A DNA stretch of 25,417 bases from CAZILM01 sp964625325. GTDB lineage: Bacteria; Patescibacteriota; Saccharimonadia; Saccharimonadales; CAYVSP01. The position numbers and the translations under genes were made by a program. Below, piece by piece: positions 1-7,102 of the stretch (its first letter is position 1; every line of letters begins with the position of its first letter). The notes beneath the pieces were generated by a model, which saw only the letters and a program-made list of their open reading frames with translations, had not been told where the DNA came from and searched no databases. The stretch lies in NCBI GenBank assembly GCA_964625325.1, contig CAZVBA010000007.1:1-25417 (forward strand), given 5' to 3'.

Positions 1-82
1 ATAATTATTTAGTAACGGATTATCCCAAAACTTGAAAATCCTATCTAAATAATACTTCGCGGCCGGTTTTTGCACAATAGTA
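1..82. other. Window edge, no gene seen
   Basis: AT-rich stretch downstream of tsaB on the minus strand. I see no open frame of useful length. The palindrome CGGCCG at about 61-66 is too short to call a terminator. Confidence 0.4.
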
Positions 83-475
83 TCAGTGTTTCGGTAAGGT
101 AATATGCACCGGGCTGCCGTACTCGGGCATGACAACGTTTTCGCTCTGGCCCTTTTTCAAAGTGATGATGCCAGCCTCACACCAGTCTTTGCCGGTCGTG
201 CCAACTATGGGCACATTAAGACTGGCAGCCAGGGCGTTGGCCACCGTCAGACCGATGCGCAAACCCGTAAAGCTGCCCGGACCTTTGAGACAAACAATAC
301 CTTCGATATCTTGCCAATCTTTTTGCTGCGACTTGAGCAGGGCTTTGATTTTCTGATGGATGGTTTCAGCCAGCTGACGGTGCGCCTCCCACTCGTAATA
401 GGTCAATTTTTTCTTGTCATCGAACAGGCCGAGTTCGGCTTCCGGTTTGTCAGTACGGATGGTTAAGATAATCAT
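83..475 (-). CDS. tsaB: TsaB-like tRNA t6A biosynthesis protein, short form
   Basis: TsaB is the non-catalytic partner that binds TsaD in making threonylcarbamoyladenosine at position 37 of ANN-decoding tRNAs in the cytoplasm. The family hallmark GPGSFTGLRIG is plainly visible near residue 65, within an ASKHA-like N-terminal half. The frame stays open to 523, but the extra 16 residues come from a dispersed repeat, so I start at the Met of MIILTIRTD. That gives 130 residues, against roughly 220 in typical bacterial TsaB, so the C-terminal half is missing. No strong Shine-Dalgarno is visible. The gene follows tsaE on the same strand, separated by the repeat. Family assignment is firm; whether the short form works alone is inference. 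Confidence 0.85.
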   Translation of the reverse strand: MIILTIRTDKPEAELGLFDDKKKLTYYEWEAHRQLAETIHQKIKALLKSQQKDWQDIEGIVCLKGPGSFTGLRIGLTVANALAASLNVPIVGTTGKDWCEAGIITLKKGQSENVVMPEYGSPVHITLPKH

Positions 476-487
476 GCCACAAGTTTC

Positions 488-629
488 GCACCACCCCAGC
501 CTGCTTGCAAGCACAGCCTGCAACCCTGCTGCGGTTCTGAGCGCATTACGGCGTCAGCGGCTCCAGTACTCCTTCACCGTATCATTTACACGATTCAGTC
601 CGTGCTTCGCCGCTTCCTTGTACTGCATC
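488..629 (+). repeat. Dispersed repeat copy A, between tsaE and tsaB
   Basis: One of three copies of a roughly 145-bp repeat (others at 11506-11649 and 15038-15182). It shares an exact 18-mer (GCGCATTACGGCGTCAGC, 541-558) and another (GCTTCCTTGTACTGCATC, 612-629) with copy C, and the 20-mer GTCAGCGGCTCCAGTACTCC (553-572) plus a 23-nt block (596-618) with copy B. The left part holds the perfect palindrome TGCTTGCAAGCA. The flanking genes run on the minus strand, so this copy is antisense to them, unlike B and C. It supplies the last codons of tsaE. Single-base indels between copies break any common reading frame, so it is probably non-coding. Confidence 0.85.
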
Positions 630-1109
630 TCAGTGCGAAGCTTGTGGCAAGTCTTCAATTAAATAGCCTAGTGACTCAGGATACTTAATGGTAATCTGCC
701 GCTCATTCTCGCTGGTGGCCTTCAGTTGGATGTTTAGACGGTCAGGTGGCAAAACGTTTTGGACTACATCACCCCACTCAACCACCACAATGGCCTGGGG
801 GTCTTCCAGCACATCGTGTAATTCATGGGCGACAACCCCGGCGTCGTTCAGACGGTAAAAATCAAAGTGGTGGAGTTGGAGTTTGCCGGCACTATAGACA
901 TTACTAATTTTAAACGTCGGACTGCTGACATGGTCATGGCTGCCCAGACCACGGGCCAAGCCGCGGACAAGAGTTGTCTTGCCGCCGCCTAAATCGCTCA
1001 CTAGCTCAATGACTTCACGCCCCTTTAGCCGCTGCCCGAGTCGCTCGCCGAGTTGCTCGGTAGCGTCGGAGCTGGTAGAGACGGTTTGCCACGTCTGTGC
1101 GGTACTCAT
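630..1109 (-). CDS. tsaE: TsaE, tRNA t6A biosynthesis ATPase
   Basis: TsaE is the P-loop ATPase of the TsaB-TsaD-TsaE complex. The Walker A loop DLGGGKTT is at residues 39-46, followed by the usual RGLARGLG. The family-typical FDFYRL segment and VVVEWGD strand follow. At 159 residues it has normal length. The N-terminus (TVSTSSDATEQLGERLGQ) looks native to the family, which supports the 1109 start even though it lies 95 nt inside the upstream LTD-protein gene. The last few residues and the stop are supplied by repeat copy A, so the native C-terminus may have been altered. It is probably co-transcribed with the LTD gene and tsaB. Confidence 0.93.
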   Translation of the reverse strand: MSTAQTWQTVSTSSDATEQLGERLGQRLKGREVIELVSDLGGGKTTLVRGLARGLGSHDHVSSPTFKISNVYSAGKLQLHHFDFYRLNDAGVVAHELHDVLEDPQAIVVVEWGDVVQNVLPPDRLNIQLKATSENERQITIKYPESLGYLIEDLPQASH

Positions 1110-2433
1110 ATGCTCCGTATAGTAGCGCGGCCCCGCCTACACCGGCAAGCACGCCCGGGTGCAAGGCCGGCACTTGGTTGGGATCTGTCGGGCTTCCATC
1201 AGCTGTTTTGGCGCCGGCTACCGCGCCTGATTTATTGGTCTTCTTGGCAGCCGTTTTGGTGGCAACTTTTTTCGTAGTCTTGGCCACAGCAGCTTTCTTT
1301 TTGATAGTCGCTTTGACGGCTTCAACCGGGGCGTTCAATACATTGGCCCCGGCTGGCGTTGGTGTTATGGTCCATTGCCAAGTGTCGCCAAACAAAGCCC
1401 AGGCCTGCCCTTCAGGGGCTTCGCTGTATGCGGGTACTTCATCAATGACCGGGCCGGCCGGGTTGAGCAAGCGGGCCTGGCCGCCGCTGTTGGCCAAGGC
1501 TAGCGGCGTATCGCCACTAATGTAGCTGGCGTAACTATGCGGTGCCAGGGTGCCGTCCGGGATTACGTAATTGTAGGCGTAGGTTAGGCCGGTCTGGATA
1601 GTAAAGCCGCGCAAATCAATCGGCTCGTCGCCGTAATTATAAATCTCGACAAACTCATCATTAGCGTCAGTCGCCGGACTGGCCGGATTGGGCAGCAGCT
1701 CGGTGATTTCAAGCGTATCAGGACTGGCGGCTGGCGGTTCGTTATCGTTGCCGCCAGACCCGGTCGTGCCAGGATCACTGGGCGCTGGTGTCTGCCAGGC
1801 TTCCTTGGGGCTGGCCGTGTTCGATGATACAAACTGACTAAGGTTGCCTTGAGTGTCAATATAATTACCCTGGTCGTCAACCTGACGCTGCAGACTGCCG
1901 CCAGCCGGCGGGTTCATTTCTAAATTGTTAACGGTTGGTTGACTGTCAGACCAGCCAACATGGTCATGGGACGTTGTAATCGTTCCGCTTTCGTCGACTA
2001 GCTGTACCCCGCCAGCCGTGCTAGCCAGGCGCGGGCTGCTATAAGTTTGGTCCGGCTGGACGCCGCCAGGCGCATAAGTCTGGCTATTAACGGAAGTACT
2101 CAACAAATAGTAGTCGTGGGCCAGAATGGTTCCGGTCAAATCGATTGTGCCGCTTGGTGCCGTGGCGTCCCAACTGAAGTCGCTTTGGACAACTTTGGTC
2201 GAACTAAAATACTCAATTTTCCAGACGGTTTGGCCGCTATTGAGCGTATCAGCTAAATCAATATCATTGTCGGTATTGTTATAAAGCTCGATAAACTCCT
2301 GGCTGCCCGAACTAGCGCTGCCGGTCTGAACTTCAGTAATAAACAGACTGGGCGCTGGTTCGGCCTGGACTATTGCTGTGATAGCGGGGAACAATATGGC
2401 TACTGCTATCAGTACACGCAACCCTCTATGCAT
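1015..2433 (-). CDS. Secreted, membrane-anchored protein with two lamin-tail domains
   Basis: A 472-residue surface protein. A Sec-type signal peptide occupies residues 1-24 (MHRGLRVLIAVAILF, cleavage likely after VQA). Two lamin-tail-like domains follow, at about 29-165 (FITEVQTG..EFIELYN) and 240-365 (LEITELLPNP..EFVEIYN), joined by a Pro/Gly/Ser-rich linker. A Lys/Ala-rich stretch (372-402) leads to a membrane segment (427-442) and an Arg-rich cytoplasmic tail. No LPXTG motif is present, so anchoring is by the membrane segment. The start is supported by AGGAGG five bases upstream. LTD domains in bacteria are generally extracellular; their ligand here is unknown. The tail-coding end overlaps tsaE by 95 nt in another frame. 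Confidence 0.85.
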   Translation of the reverse strand: MHRGLRVLIAVAILFPAITAIVQAEPAPSLFITEVQTGSASSGSQEFIELYNNTDNDIDLADTLNSGQTVWKIEYFSSTKVVQSDFSWDATAPSGTIDLTGTILAHDYYLLSTSVNSQTYAPGGVQPDQTYSSPRLASTAGGVQLVDESGTITTSHDHVGWSDSQPTVNNLEMNPPAGGSLQRQVDDQGNYIDTQGNLSQFVSSNTASPKEAWQTPAPSDPGTTGSGGNDNEPPAASPDTLEITELLPNPASPATDANDEFVEIYNYGDEPIDLRGFTIQTGLTYAYNYVIPDGTLAPHSYASYISGDTPLALANSGGQARLLNPAGPVIDEVPAYSEAPEGQAWALFGDTWQWTITPTPAGANVLNAPVEAVKATIKKKAAVAKTTKKVATKTAAKKTNKSGAVAGAKTADGSPTDPNQVPALHPGVLAGVGGAALLYGAYEYRTDVANRLYQLRRYRATRRATRAAAKGA

Positions 2434-2549
2434 ATACCTCCTGGTACCGCAATGCTATCAGCCGTTCTGGTTCAGTTGCAAGCACTAGCGTTTTATGTTG
2501 TGGATAGTTTCCCCAAAACTGTGGATATTCGACTTGTTATACTAAGGGT
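2434..2549. promoter_or_regulatory. Divergent promoter region for the LTD operon and the PRC-barrel gene
   Basis: On the plus strand an extended -10 box, TGT-TATACT (2535-2543), places the expected start of transcription at about 2550, the A of the PRC-barrel ATG, so that transcript should be leaderless. On the minus strand a weak pair, TTGCAA (2476-2481) and GATAGC (2454-2459) with 16-bp spacing, could serve the LTD gene, which has a normal AGGAGG ribosome site. Confidence 0.5.
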
Positions 2550-3074
2550 ATGTTGCAATTGAGTGGGTCTCTATTAAATCGTCCGGTTATGAGCCTGCGC
2601 ACTGGCGGGCAGGTAGCCACGACGCAAGGCGCCATTATCAACCCCAACAATCTCAAACTGGAGGGGTTTTATTGCCAGGACAGGTTGTCCAAGAAGCGGG
2701 TGGTGTTGTTGTACCAAGACATTCGCGACGTCGTCAAACAAGGCTTGGTTGTCAACGACCACGACGTGTTGGTTGACCCGCTGGAGCTGGTGCGACTGAA
2801 AGATATTATGGAGCTCAATTTTGAATTGCTCGACAAGGCCGTCGTAACCGTCAGTAAAGAAAAAGTGGGCAAGGTTAGCGACTACGCGGTTGAAATTGAG
2901 ACAATGTTTATTCAGAAAATATACGTATCACAATCACTGCTTAAAAGCCTGAGTGGCGGCAACTTGAGTGTCGACCGCAGCCAAATTGTCGAAATCACCA
3001 ACCGCAAAATCGTTATTAGTGATTTACTTAAAGCCGCTAAGGCCACTCCGGCCATCGCACCGCTTACAAACTAG
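2550..3074 (+). CDS. PRC-barrel domain protein
   Basis: A 174-residue soluble protein with no signal peptide. It reads as two PRC-barrel-like units, about residues 9-75 (GSLLNRPVMSLRTGGQV..) and 92-160 (DKAVVTVSKEKVGKVSDYAV..), the second having the typical 'G-K-V-x-D' turn. PRC barrels occur in RimM and in photosynthetic reaction-centre H subunits and usually act as small RNA- or protein-binding modules. The specific role here is unknown. It is a single-gene unit on the plus strand that converges with recX, whose stop lies 4 nt inside this gene. No Shine-Dalgarno is visible; the -10 box position predicts a leaderless mRNA. Confidence 0.8.
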   Translation: MLQLSGSLLNRPVMSLRTGGQVATTQGAIINPNNLKLEGFYCQDRLSKKRVVLLYQDIRDVVKQGLVVNDHDVLVDPLELVRLKDIMELNFELLDKAVVTVSKEKVGKVSDYAVEIETMFIQKIYVSQSLLKSLSGGNLSVDRSQIVEITNRKIVISDLLKAAKATPAIAPLTN

Positions 3075-3667
3075 TTTTGTTCTTCCAAAACAGATTTAAT
3101 ATCATCGTAGTTGTAGCCTTGGCGGGCGAGGTATTGCATGAATTTGAGTTTGTCCGGGTAGCGGGCGCGTTTGCGCTCAACTAGTTCACGTAGCACCTGG
3201 CGGTCATCAGTTTCGTCGGCGGCTAGCACCTCATCGATGATGTCGTCGGCAATCCGTTTTTGGCGCAATTCCTGACGCAGCCGGCGTAGGGAAGTGGCCT
3301 TCAGTAAACGCCGATTCTCAACCCACAGCTTGGCAAAAGCTTTGTCATCAACCAAACCGACTTTACTTAACTTGTTAAGTATCACATCGGCAGTGGGGGA
3401 GTCGTAATTTTTTCGCTTCAGATAGTCGCGCAGCTCACCTTCTGAGCGGGGACGGCGGGCCAGCAGGGCAAGCGTACGGTTGTAGGCCTTGTCGATGGCG
3501 GCGTCTTCTTTCAACCGCCCTACGGCTTCCCTATCCAATTCCTGCCCAACGCGCAGACCACTGTTAATCAAGCCGAGTTCACTGAGGCCAAAGGCAAATT
3601 TGTCGTCAATAAAAATCGAGTATCTATCCTGACTCTTCGTCTGTTGTTTAATGGTAGTGATTTTCAT
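3071..3667 (-). CDS. recX: RecX regulatory protein
   Basis: RecX binds RecA filaments and tunes strand-exchange activity. The protein shows the three-helix tandem repeats of the family: ALLARRPRSEGELRDYLKRK, then LSKVGLVDDKAFAKLWVENR, then the LRQELRQKRIADDIIDEVL segment. The open frame reaches 3706, but I start at the internal Met (MKITTIKQQ) because it overlaps the upstream stop as ATGA, like most junctions here, giving 198 residues. A short basic N-terminal domain precedes the repeats. It lies two genes downstream of recA in the same operon, in keeping with its role. The 3' end overlaps the convergent PRC-barrel gene by 4 nt. Confidence 0.9.
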   Translation of the reverse strand: MKITTIKQQTKSQDRYSIFIDDKFAFGLSELGLINSGLRVGQELDREAVGRLKEDAAIDKAYNRTLALLARRPRSEGELRDYLKRKNYDSPTADVILNKLSKVGLVDDKAFAKLWVENRRLLKATSLRRLRQELRQKRIADDIIDEVLAADETDDRQVLRELVERKRARYPDKLKFMQYLARQGYNYDDIKSVLEEQN

Positions 3668-4116
3668 ATCACGTAGATAAGTAGCGAACCCATGCCAATA
3701 AACCAAACTGCTTCGATGCGCCAGCCAGCGGCAAATTCACCCCATTGAATAACCGAGTGGAGCCTATTAAAGAGATTTTTTGGCTTGGCGGGTAGGCGCC
3801 CCCACCGCTCGCTGACCACAAAGCGATAGACCCAGGCAATGTCCGGAGACATGGCCAGCAACGCACCAGCCAGAATAACAATTTTGCGCACAAACAGGGC
3901 CCACAGAACAAACAACATGATCTGCATGAAAATGTCGATATGCATCATGCGACGAAAGAGCCCGGGATGAGCCTTGCTTTGCTCGCCCGGCAAGCCGAAG
4001 TGCGGCAAACTGTCCAGTGCAAAATGGCTGGCAAAAGCCAGCGGCAAGGCTATAGCTGGTTCAGAGATAACAGCCGCGATGACAGCGCCTGTTAGTCCAT
4101 GGTTCGTACCGGTCAT
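3664..4116 (-). CDS. Small membrane protein with a His/Asp metal-site-like motif
   Basis: A 150-residue protein with three or four hydrophobic segments. Near the N-terminus there is NHGLTG (5-10), then H31-x3-D35-x3-H39 (ASHFALDSLPHFG), then H59-x-D61 and D91 (SPDIAW). The arrangement recalls the YdjM/DUF457-type integral membrane 'metal-dependent hydrolase' families, but I cannot assign it to one with certainty and no substrate can be stated. It sits 9 nt after recA and overlaps recX by ATGA, so it is part of the recA-recX operon. Its function is unknown. Confidence 0.7.
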   Translation of the reverse strand: MTGTNHGLTGAVIAAVISEPAIALPLAFASHFALDSLPHFGLPGEQSKAHPGLFRRMMHIDIFMQIMLFVLWALFVRKIVILAGALLAMSPDIAWVYRFVVSERWGRLPAKPKNLFNRLHSVIQWGEFAAGWRIEAVWFIGMGSLLIYVI

Positions 4117-4125
4117 GAGAGTATT

Positions 4126-5142
4126 CTACTCTTCTTTGGCGGCGGCTTCGCGGACCTTTTTCTCGATTTCGGCCAGGACCTTAGGGTTTTTCTCCAGATA
4201 GTCTTTGGCGGCTTCCCGGCCCTGCGAAATTTTTTCGCCGTTGTAAGCGAACCAAGCACCTGATTTTTCAACTATACCGCGTTCCACGGCCAAATCCAGC
4301 ACATCGCCGCTCTTGCTAATGCCCTGGTTGTACATGATGTCGAACTCGGCCTGGCGGAATGGCGGCGCAATTTTATTCTTGACCACTTTGACGCGGGTAC
4401 GGTTGCCGATCACTTCCTCGCCCTGCTTGATTTGAGCGATACGGCGGATGTCCATGCGCACGCTAGCGTAGAACTTCAGCGCGTTTCCACCGGTGGTCGT
4501 TTCCGGGTTGCCAAACATAATGCCGATTTTCATGCGGATTTGGTTGATGAAAATAACGGTCGTTTTGGAGCGGCTGATGACGCCGGTCAGCTTGCGCAAT
4601 GCTTGGCTCATCAGGCGGGCCTGCAGACCAGGCAGACTGTCGCCCATCTCGCCTTCGATTTCGGCCCGTGGCACCAGCGCGGCCACCGAGTCGACCACCA
4701 CGATATCAACGGCATTGGAACGCACTAACGTTTCAGTAATTTCCAGCGCCTGCTCGCCATTGTCCGGCTGGGACAAAAGCAGATTTTCAACGTCGACGCC
4801 AATGCGCTTGGCATAGGCCGGATCCAGAGCGTGCTCGGCGTCAATAAAGGCGGCTGTGCCGCCGGCGCGCTGGATTTCAGCGATAATGTGCAAGGTAACG
4901 GTCGTCTTACCGGAGCTTTCCGGCCCGTAAATTTCCACCACCCGGCCACGTGGAATGCCGCCGCCCAAGGCCAAATCAAGGCTCAGCGAGCCGCTGGGTA
5001 CGACTTCAACGTCAGTGTGATGGGACTCACCAAGTTTCATGATAGAACCCTTGCCAAACTGTTTCTCAATACTCTCAAGGGCCAGCCCTAGTGCCTTGGT
5101 CTTGCCCTCGTTTTGTGGAGTCTTTGCGTCTTTGTCAGCCAT
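4126..5142 (-). CDS. recA: RecA recombinase
   Basis: RecA forms ATP-dependent filaments on single-stranded DNA, drives homologous strand exchange and is needed to integrate DNA taken up by transformation. Walker A GPESSGKT is at residues 73-80. The VVVDSVAALVPRAEIEGEMGD segment and the NQIRMKIGIMFGNPETTTGG loop (L2) are intact. At 338 residues it has family length with a short acidic-basic C-terminal tail. The start is supported by GGAGGG upstream. It heads an operon with a membrane protein and recX. I found no LexA-type operator in the upstream region. Confidence 0.98.
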   Translation of the reverse strand: MADKDAKTPQNEGKTKALGLALESIEKQFGKGSIMKLGESHHTDVEVVPSGSLSLDLALGGGIPRGRVVEIYGPESSGKTTVTLHIIAEIQRAGGTAAFIDAEHALDPAYAKRIGVDVENLLLSQPDNGEQALEITETLVRSNAVDIVVVDSVAALVPRAEIEGEMGDSLPGLQARLMSQALRKLTGVISRSKTTVIFINQIRMKIGIMFGNPETTTGGNALKFYASVRMDIRRIAQIKQGEEVIGNRTRVKVVKNKIAPPFRQAEFDIMYNQGISKSGDVLDLAVERGIVEKSGAWFAYNGEKISQGREAAKDYLEKNPKVLAEIEKKVREAAAKEE

Positions 5143-5287
5143 GTGAACCCTCCGGTTAGATATTACCCCACCGTTTGGTTCAGTATAGCAAAAGATAGCT
5201 ATTTCGCGCCTGCCGGTATTTTCACAAACACAAGCGTCATTTCGCTTGTACGCTGCTTATGGTTTTCCGTTATAATACAGCGTAATA
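5143..5287. promoter_or_regulatory. Divergent recA / pilB promoter region
   Basis: For recA (minus strand) an extended -10 box TGC-TATACT lies at 5190-5182. For pilB (plus strand) a consensus TATAAT at 5271-5276 is paired with TTGTAC at 5246-5251 (19-bp spacing) and puts the start of transcription about 5 nt before the pilB ATG. Confidence 0.6.
5230..5249. repeat. Perfect inverted repeat in the pilB promoter
   Basis: ACAAGCG-tcattt-CGCTTGT, a perfect 7-bp dyad with a 6-nt gap. Its right arm overlaps the TTGTAC -35-like box of pilB. The position fits an operator for a dimeric regulator; this is inference, since no regulator gene is adjacent. Confidence 0.6.
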
Positions 5288-7102
5288 ATGCGTGTGTCTG
5301 ATGCTCTGATAGAAAAATTATTGGTGGGCGCCAAAAAGGTGACCGCCGATAAGTTGCCGGCCCTGCGCGAACAAGTTATTGCCGAAAAAAAACCGTTACA
5401 AGATCTGGTCGTCAAAAACAATCTGGTTTCCGAAAAGGATTTGACCAAGCTCTACGCTGCTGAAATCGACGTGCCATTTGTTGAGCTCAATGCCAAGGAG
5501 ATTAAGCGCGAGGTGCTACACCTGATCCCAGAGCGGATTGCCCGCCAGTACAAGGTCGTTTTATTCGGCGTCGAGCAAGACGGCACCAAGCTGCTGGCCA
5601 TGGAAGACCCGGATGACATTCAAGCCATAACGTTTTTAAAAAAGCAGCTCGGTGAGGCCATCAAGGTCCACGTCACCACCAGCAGTATGATTCAGGCGGC
5701 CCTGGACCAGTACCGCGGCAACATCAGCTCCGAACTGACTAAGGTCATTAGCCCCGAAGATCAGGAAGAAGACCAAGCTGAGGAAGTCAGCGAAGAAGAC
5801 GTGGCTGAAGATTCGCCTATCGCCCAAACCGTTAATTTATTAATTGAATACGCTGTCAAATCGGGCGCCAGTGATGTTCACATTGAACCACGCGAAGAAT
5901 ACGTGTTGGTGCGCTACCGCGTCGACGGCGTCTTGCGCGAAGCCAATAAACTGCCTAAAAAGGTGCTTGGCTCGCTGGTGTCGCGTATCAAGATATTGTC
6001 CAACCTCAAAATCGATGAACGGCGGGCGCCCCAGGACGGCCGCTTTAAAGTAGAGATCGGCGGTTTGTTGTATGCCCTGCGCGTCTCTACTCTACCGGTC
6101 GTCGACGGCGAAAAGGTCGTCATGCGTATCTTGAACGAATCATCCAAAGCGCCGACCCTGGAAGAGTTAGGTTATTGGGGCACGGCCCTTAAAAACATCA
6201 ACCACGCCATCATTCAACCGCACGGCATGGTCTTGGTAACCGGGCCGACCGGTTCCGGTAAATCAACCAGCCTATTTAGCATTCTGAATATGCTCAATAG
6301 TCCGACGGTCAATATTTCAACCATTGAAGACCCGGTCGAATACCGCGTCGTCGGCACTAACCAGACCCAGGTTAATCCAGTGGCCGGCATGACGTTTGCC
6401 AATGGACTAAGGGCACTGCTGCGCCAAGACCCCAACATCATCATGGTCGGCGAGATTCGCGACGGTGAAACCGCCGGCTTGGGTGTCCAAGCGGCGCTGA
6501 CCGGCCACTTGGTGTTCAGCACGCTGCACACCAACAACGCCGCAACCTGCCTGCCGCGCTTACTGGACATGGGCATTGAACCGTTTTTGATAGCCAGCAC
6601 CGTACGCGCCGTGGTCGGCCAACGCCTGGTCCGTCGCCTATGCATCGACTGTCGCGAGTCATATACACCGGATGAGCCGACTTTAAAACAGATTGCCGAG
6701 CTCTTCGGCACTGACCAGCCGGCCACTATGAAGCAACTCCACGACCTGGAGGTCAAGGCGCTGGAGAGTGGCATTGGCCAAGCCAACCCATCCAAAACCA
6801 ATACCAGTTCGACCACCGAACTGAGTACGACCGATACCAAAATCATCAAACTGTGGCGAGCCCACGACAACGGCTGCGAGAGTTGTGGTCACAGCGGCTA
6901 TAAAGGCCGGATGGGTATTTATGAGGTGCTGGACAACTCGGTAGAAATCCAGAAACTGATTGTCTCTAACGGCACTAGCGACGTCATACAAAATCAGGCC
7001 GTCAAAGAAGGCATGGTCATCATGCAGATCGACGGCTTTATAAAGTCTTTACGCGGACAGACTTCAATTGAAGAAATCCTGCGCGTCACGAGTGAAAAAT
7101 AA
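5288..7102 (+). CDS. pilB: PilB-type pilus extension ATPase (GspE family)
   Basis: This cytoplasmic hexameric ATPase powers assembly of type IV pili. An N-terminal MshEN/T2SSE-N domain spans about residues 1-145, then a very acidic linker (156-175), then the ATPase core with Walker A GPTGSGKST (319-327), Asp box STIEDPVE (344-351), Walker B IIMVGEIRD (384-392) and His box TGHLVFSTLHTN (405-416). A zinc site is formed by C452/C455 and C530/C533; the 74 residues between the Cys pairs include a Ser/Thr-rich patch (495-517), longer than usual. At 604 residues it is otherwise normal. It opens the pilus region and its stop overlaps the pilC start by 1 nt (TAATG). Confidence 0.96.
   Translation: MRVSDALIEKLLVGAKKVTADKLPALREQVIAEKKPLQDLVVKNNLVSEKDLTKLYAAEIDVPFVELNAKEIKREVLHLIPERIARQYKVVLFGVEQDGTKLLAMEDPDDIQAITFLKKQLGEAIKVHVTTSSMIQAALDQYRGNISSELTKVISPEDQEEDQAEEVSEEDVAEDSPIAQTVNLLIEYAVKSGASDVHIEPREEYVLVRYRVDGVLREANKLPKKVLGSLVSRIKILSNLKIDERRAPQDGRFKVEIGGLLYALRVSTLPVVDGEKVVMRILNESSKAPTLEELGYWGTALKNINHAIIQPHGMVLVTGPTGSGKSTSLFSILNMLNSPTVNISTIEDPVEYRVVGTNQTQVNPVAGMTFANGLRALLRQDPNIIMVGEIRDGETAGLGVQAALTGHLVFSTLHTNNAATCLPRLLDMGIEPFLIASTVRAVVGQRLVRRLCIDCRESYTPDEPTLKQIAELFGTDQPATMKQLHDLEVKALESGIGQANPSKTNTSSTTELSTTDTKIIKLWRAHDNGCESCGHSGYKGRMGIYEVLDNSVEIQKLIVSNGTSDVIQNQAVKEGMVIMQIDGFIKSLRGQTSIEEILRVTSEK

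Noticed and set aside
414..662. Plus-strand frame across repeat copy A as a protein gene
   Set aside because: It lies antisense to tsaB and its homologous frame is broken by indels in the other repeat copies.
5143..5287. LexA/SOS box upstream of recA
   Set aside because: I looked for a GAAC-N4-GTTC or CTG-N10-CAG-type dyad near the recA -10 box and found none; the only dyad is nearer pilB.
6214..6870. 218-residue minus-strand frame inside pilB
   Set aside because: A shadow of pilB; low-complexity Ser/Val product and no context.
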